Positions 60,410-64,000 of a DNA stretch of 64,000 bases are shown here, one piece after another (the stretch's first letter is position 1; each line of letters opens with the position of its first letter). A model generated the notes under the pieces. It saw only the letters and a list, made by a program, of their open reading frames with translations. It did no database searches and was not told where the DNA came from. Made by a program: the position numbers and the translations under genes. The stretch comes from Bryoerythrophyllum caledonicum (taxonomy: Eukaryota; Streptophyta; Bryopsida; Pottiales; Pottiaceae), in NCBI GenBank assembly GCA_963971425.1, contig OZ020525.1, positions 20,280,187 to 20,344,186 on the forward strand. Reading direction: 5' to 3'.

Positions 60410-60603
60410 TCTACTACATACAATAGGTGGCCAACGGCTAATACCTGGACGGATACCCAGGCATCTCAAAATGGGCCACGTGGCGATGTCTGGATCACTT
60501 TTATTTTATATATGTAGGAAATTCAGGTATCTAAATAATGGACATATGTTTACTTTATTGAGGATTATCATTAGCATATTGGGGACAACAGAGGGTCCAC
60601 TAG
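60410..60603 (+). mobile_element. Helitron-like unit 2
   Basis: Starts TCTACTACATACAATA directly after the CTAG of unit 1 and ends GGGTCCACTAG. Hairpin weak (TTGGGGACAA). 194 bp. Confidence 0.65.
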
Positions 60604-60909
60604 TCTACTACATATAATAAATGAGCAAGGGCTAATACTCGGTTGGTACCCAAGCAATCTGTTGCGCCACGTCGCAATACCTGGCCTACCCCAATATTGG
60701 CCATCCTTGACAAGTAGCAATAGCTAGGTAAGAGAGGAAGGGACATACCCGATGATGGAAACCCGGAATACCTGAGTGATACCCACTGTAGAAGGCGGCA
60801 ATATGTAGCATTTACTTTTATTTCTTTTACTTTGATTTTTACTTTTATAATTTCAGTTATCTTACTTGAACTTACACTACCCGTTGGGCACAACGAGTCG
60901 GTATACTAG
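60604..60909 (+). mobile_element. Helitron-like unit 3
   Basis: Starts TCTACTACATATAATAAATG and ends GTCGGTATACTAG. Hairpin CCCGTTGGGCACAACGAG before the end. 306 bp. Confidence 0.7.
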
Positions 60910-61683
60910 TCTTTCTATGTAATAAATGGCCAAGGGCTAATACCCGGTCAGTACCCAAGCAATCAATTGCGCCAAGTGGTGATACCCGACCTACATGAAT
61001 ATTGGCCTTCTTTGATACCTGGCAATAGCTACGTAAGAAAGGAAGGGACAGACCCAGTGATGGAAACCAATGATACTTAGGCAAGAAGAAGAAGAAGTCC
61101 AATCCCTAGTGGGACTGGCGTAAATATAGTGTCTGTTCGTGCCACCACAAAATCCATGTCCACCGGACATGGGTTAGTATTATGGAACTACTTCCCCATC
61201 TCGAGGATAGTCACTATGTACCACGTAACAAGTAACCAAGAACAGAGAATTGATGATGAAATAAGAAAAAATGAGGACTAAGGCAGTGAAACTGTAGCAA
61301 GTTTTTCAAGGGTGATTAAGTATATCCGGGATGGATTGGTTGTTTTCAAGTTTTCTTTTGTGCAGGAGTATGGACATAGCATGTTGGATAGCAATAGTGT
61401 TAATATTAGTAAAGGAATTTTTGATTGAGGTAATGGGAATTTTGAATGTTTCTTCAAGGGTAGTCATTGAGGGAATGAAGGTGGTGGCTCTAGCACCCGC
61501 GGTGATAACAATGAGGGGGTCTACTTTCCATCCGTGTGCTTGAATATCATTGACAAGATACTTAGGCAATACCCGCTGTAGGAGGCGACAACATGTGGCA
61601 TTTACTTTTATTTTTACTTTAATAAGTTTAGTTACCTTATCTAAACTTACACTATCCATTGGAGACAATGGGTGGTACACTAG
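60910..61683 (+). mobile_element. Helitron-like unit 4, split by a LINE
   Basis: Starts TCTTTCTATGTAATAAATGG and ends GGTGGTACACTAG. Hairpin CCATTGGAGACAATGG before the end. Without the LINE and one copy of its target duplication the unit is about 289 bp. Confidence 0.7.
61085..61556 (-). mobile_element. 5'-truncated LINE inside Helitron-like unit 4
   Basis: The 472-bp minus-strand insertion is bracketed by GATACTTAGGCAA (61,072-61,084 and 61,557-61,569). The coding part (GWKVDPLIVITAGARATTFI, SFTNINTIAIQHAMSILLHK) matches the LINE at 14.7-15.0 kb. The 3' end is a short (TTC)n run at 61,085-61,096. Confidence 0.88.
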
Positions 61684-61895
61684 TATATATATAATCAAAG
61701 GCCTACAGATATCACCCAGGTATCACGCCATAGGTATACTAGGTATCACGCCATAGGTATACTAGGTATCACGCCATAGGACGCGCGACATGTGGCATTT
61801 ACTTTTGATACATCAAATTTTACTTTTACTTTTACAATTTTAGTTACCTTATCTAAACATACACTACTTGTTGGGGACAACGGTTGATATACTAG
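61684..61895 (+). mobile_element. Helitron-like unit 5
   Basis: The start is TATATATATAATCAAAGG rather than TC, so the 5' end is altered. Ends GGTTGATATACTAG with hairpin CTTGTTGGGGACAACGG. Inside, a 23-bp unit (GGTATCACGCCATAGGTATA) is repeated about three times at 61,718-61,780. 212 bp. Confidence 0.6.
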
Positions 61896-62122
61896 TCTTT
61901 CTATAAATAAAAGAAGAAGGAAAAAACCTCGTGGTAGAAACTAGCAATATCCGGGTGACGCCCTCTTCTCCAAGAAGTCAACACATGGCATTTACTTTAA
62001 TACTTTTTACTTTATGTAATCAGGCAACCCGGATAGCAAAAGTAGATAACAAGTATCTAAAGAAAATGACCGGGACTACCCTTAACCCGTTGTGGACAAC
62101 AAGTAAGTACACTATAATCTAA
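61896..62122 (+). mobile_element. Helitron-like unit 6 (array end)
   Basis: Starts TCTTTCTATAAATAAAAG. Carries hairpin CCCGTTGTGGACAACAAG near 62,085-62,102. Probable end CTAA at 62,119-62,122, less clear than in the other units. Confidence 0.55.
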
Positions 62123-62721
62123 CCTTGATAATACCACCGTTGGTAATAGAACACCTTGATATTGTCACTCAGAACCTTAAAACTGATTCCCTTGGTTCAA
62201 AATTCCCTTGTTAATATCCCTATCACTCTTGATAATATTACTTTTTTTTTTTCAAAATATGTAGTGTAAGTGTGACAATAACAAGTTACAAAGATGAACA
62301 CGTACTAGATGGATGACACATATACAAGTTTTTGTCTTGTCATTCTTGCCCCTTGTGGACTCAATCCTTGCTCCGATAAAAAATTCTGAATATGTAATTT
62401 TTTTTTGTGGACAATTTGTAAATCCTTGTTGACCTCGGCAGGCCTTGCCTCCAAACTCTGCAAGTCTTTGCGCCGTCAAATTCTCCCTCCCACTCTTTCC
62501 CGCCAGTCCTTGAACCATGTCTCCGAACCTTGTTTATAGTAGCAAAACCCAAGACCAAACCCTACATCCCCGTCGCCTATATCGGGACAATACATTGTTG
62601 AATCCTTCTTCAATGAACCCTATTACTGGAATCGCTCTTCCTCAGTTGTTGTTCCCGGAATCGCTTTCCGTTGCCCCTCGCTATCCATCGGGGCGCCACC
62701 TTTGCCCTTGTTTCTATCATT
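62123..62721. other. Non-coding or unresolved stretch
   Basis: Contains an open run on the plus strand starting at ATG 62,517 (MSPNLVYSSKTQDQTLHPRR, 68 codons) that looks more like leader sequence than a gene. No family is recognised. Confidence 0.3.
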
Positions 62722-63012
62722 GATCCTCATATGATTTCGTCTTGAATAATCATAGAAATTGCTACAACACGTACATGATGGGGTCTTTAAGAGAGACTAC
62801 AAAAATTTGTCCAGTTCATTTCCCATATGAATAGGACATGTGCTATGTAATTTATAATCCCAATAAATCATAACAAGTTCTAGTCATTGATCCTCATTTG
62901 TTTTGTTCATTCATGGTCATACGATGGGCATTGAAATTACTACGATAGGCACTGTACATGATGGAATCTTTCTGAGAGACTATTGTCAAAATTTGTCCAA
63001 TTCATTTTGCAT
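62722..63012. repeat. Diverged tandem duplication, ~166-bp period
   Basis: TCATTGATCCTCAT…GAAATT.CTAC…GTACATGATGG…AGAGACTA…AAAATTTGTCCA.TTCATTT at 62,709-62,830 recurs at 62,885-63,012. Confidence 0.7.
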
Positions 63013-63157
63013 ATGCATATTACCAAATATCTTGTCTATCAAGATGTTTAAGTGCAAAATGGAGGCGATTCAATGTGAAAGTTTGTTATGTTGTTATATT
63101 GTTATTTTTTGATTGAAAAAATCACCTTTAAAAAAAATCTACCTTTTTTTGTTGTTG

Positions 63158-63258
63158 TTAATATCACATTATGCATAAATTTACCAAATGTGATATTATT
63201 AAATATGTCACACCTTGTTTATATCACACTTTTTGGTGAAACAAAGGGTGTGATATTA
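63158..63258. repeat. Two neighbouring short inverted repeats
   Basis: TAATATCACATT…AAATGTGATATTA (about 63,160-63,199) and ATATCACACTTTTTGG…GGGTGTGATATTA (about 63,220-63,258) are related hairpins side by side. Confidence 0.55.
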
Positions 63259-63365
63259 TCAACATTAGACTGTAGTATAATATTAAACACTAGAGTGTTA
63301 CCCGTATCCTTCGGACACAACATTTTTTTGTGTTGAGTCCACACCTCGTCCCATCCCCCATCCCC

Positions 63366-63470
63366 CGTCCCTCGTCCCCGTCCCCGTCCCCGTCCCCGTC
63401 CCCGTCCCCGTCCCCATCCCCGTCCTCGTCCCCGTCCCCATCCCCGTCCTCGTCCCCATCCCCGCCCCGT
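63366..63470. repeat. (CCCCGT)n microsatellite
   Basis: About 100 bp of CCCCGTCCCCGT with a few CCCCAT and CCTCGT variants. Confidence 0.95.
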
Positions 63471-63639
63471 GCTTTTATCCAAAACCCTAACTTTTAGCTT
63501 TTCATCCAAAAGCGTTTTTCATCTATGCATTCATCCATGGACGCATTCATCCAAAATGATCGTTTGTCATCCTGTATTCTTTTATAGATATAGAATATAT
63601 ACAAATGTCCAATTTTAGCATGATCAAGATGAGATCATT

Positions 63640-63765
63640 TTTTTCCTTTTTTTATCCTTTTTTTCCCATCTTCCTTTCCTTTCACTTTCACTTTCACTTT
63701 TTCCTCTCACTTTCATTTTTCCTTTCACTTTTTCTTTCACTTTCACTTTCACTTTTACTCATCGG
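63640..63765. repeat. Pyrimidine tract with (CTTTCA)n
   Basis: TTTCACTTTCACTTTCAC repeats within a poly-pyrimidine stretch. Confidence 0.8.
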
Positions 63766-63805
63766 AAAAATAGAAGAGAAACAAGTAGGTCACATCGTCA
63801 AACCT

Positions 63806-63999
63806 GCAGAAACATCATACATGCTATGTAGTGCACCATAGAAAAAAGCTGACTCCAAAGCCAGCCCTTTGATGCAACGAAGGTGAAACGGAGGAATTAC
63901 GGTCCGAAGAATGATTCCCGAAGATGCTCCGCCCTCTCGTTGTTGTTGCTGTTGCAGATGTGAAGTAGTAGTAAGTCGCACACAAGTCGGCTCCATCAT
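63806..63999 (-). CDS. Possible first exon of a gene, or chance open frame
   Basis: From ATG 63,999 the minus strand reads MMEPTCVRLTTTSHLQQQQQ, REGGASSGIILRTVIPPFHL and RCIKGLALESAFFYGALHSM up to a possible donor at GCAG|GTTTGA (63,805). The peptide is protein-like and contains a Gln run. No family is recognised and no continuing exon is seen to the left. Confidence 0.25.
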
Positions 64000-64000
64000 C

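Noticed and set aside
60087-62122. CRISPR-like array
   Set aside because: Units are long, diverged and bear Helitron ends. The host is a plant nuclear genome.
63366-63509. Gly/Arg-rich 'GRGRGWGRGRG' protein
   Set aside because: It is a translation of the (CCCCGT)n microsatellite.

Overview
The window reads as nuclear DNA of a land plant. The evidence is an intron-rich leucine-rich-repeat receptor kinase (LRR-RLK), a three-exon glycine/proline-rich GYPPQGYPP protein of a plant-specific type, plant-style Ty1/copia and Ty3/gypsy elements, and Helitron, CACTA-like, pogo-like and LINE elements. Species cannot be fixed from sequence alone. A non-seed plant is possible, but that is a weak guess. 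Only three or four host genes are visible. More than two thirds of the window is transposon-derived.

Layout. 1-3.5 kb: 3' part of an LRR-RLK (+), with ten supported exons that join in frame and an intact kinase domain. 3.5-8.1 kb: intergenic, with one dispersed repeat, a diverged repeat cluster with an inverted copy, a probable solo-LTR-like repeat and a 162-bp MITE. 8.1-8.9 kb: a small secreted Cys-rich protein gene (-) with a reading-frame break and a TATA box. 9.2 kb: a perfect 29-bp hairpin. 10.3-11.9 kb: the glycine/proline-rich gene (-). 12.3-14.0 kb: degenerate repeats, a minisatellite and a MITE. 14.4-17.05 kb: a 5'-truncated LINE (-) with a 12-bp target duplication.

About 17.1-50.25 kb is a nested stack. 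A very degraded Ty3/gypsy element (A, +) is interrupted by three later insertions. These are a 5.3-kb CACTA-like element (19,648-24,917, 3-bp duplication TAA, itself carrying a TA-flanked MITE), a young Ty1/copia element (26,824-32,471, 190-bp LTRs that look identical, duplication GTTGG), and a 15.3-kb Ty3/gypsy element (B, -; 34,713-50,028, 903-bp LTRs about 0.8% apart, duplication TAGAT). Element B carries an extra long open frame downstream of pol and a small one between the 5' LTR and gag.

50.25-64 kb: a tRNA-like SINE head; a 3.5-kb pogo-like DNA transposon whose transposase has three stops, each at a likely Trp codon; a minus-strand pseudogene; further LINE 3' ends; the second copy of the dispersed repeat; a head-to-tail array of six short Helitron-like units (60,087-62,122), one of them hit by a LINE; simple repeats; and a possible exon at the right edge.

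The host genes show no functional link to each other. The history of the window is serial insertion, and its order can be read from clean target-site duplications.
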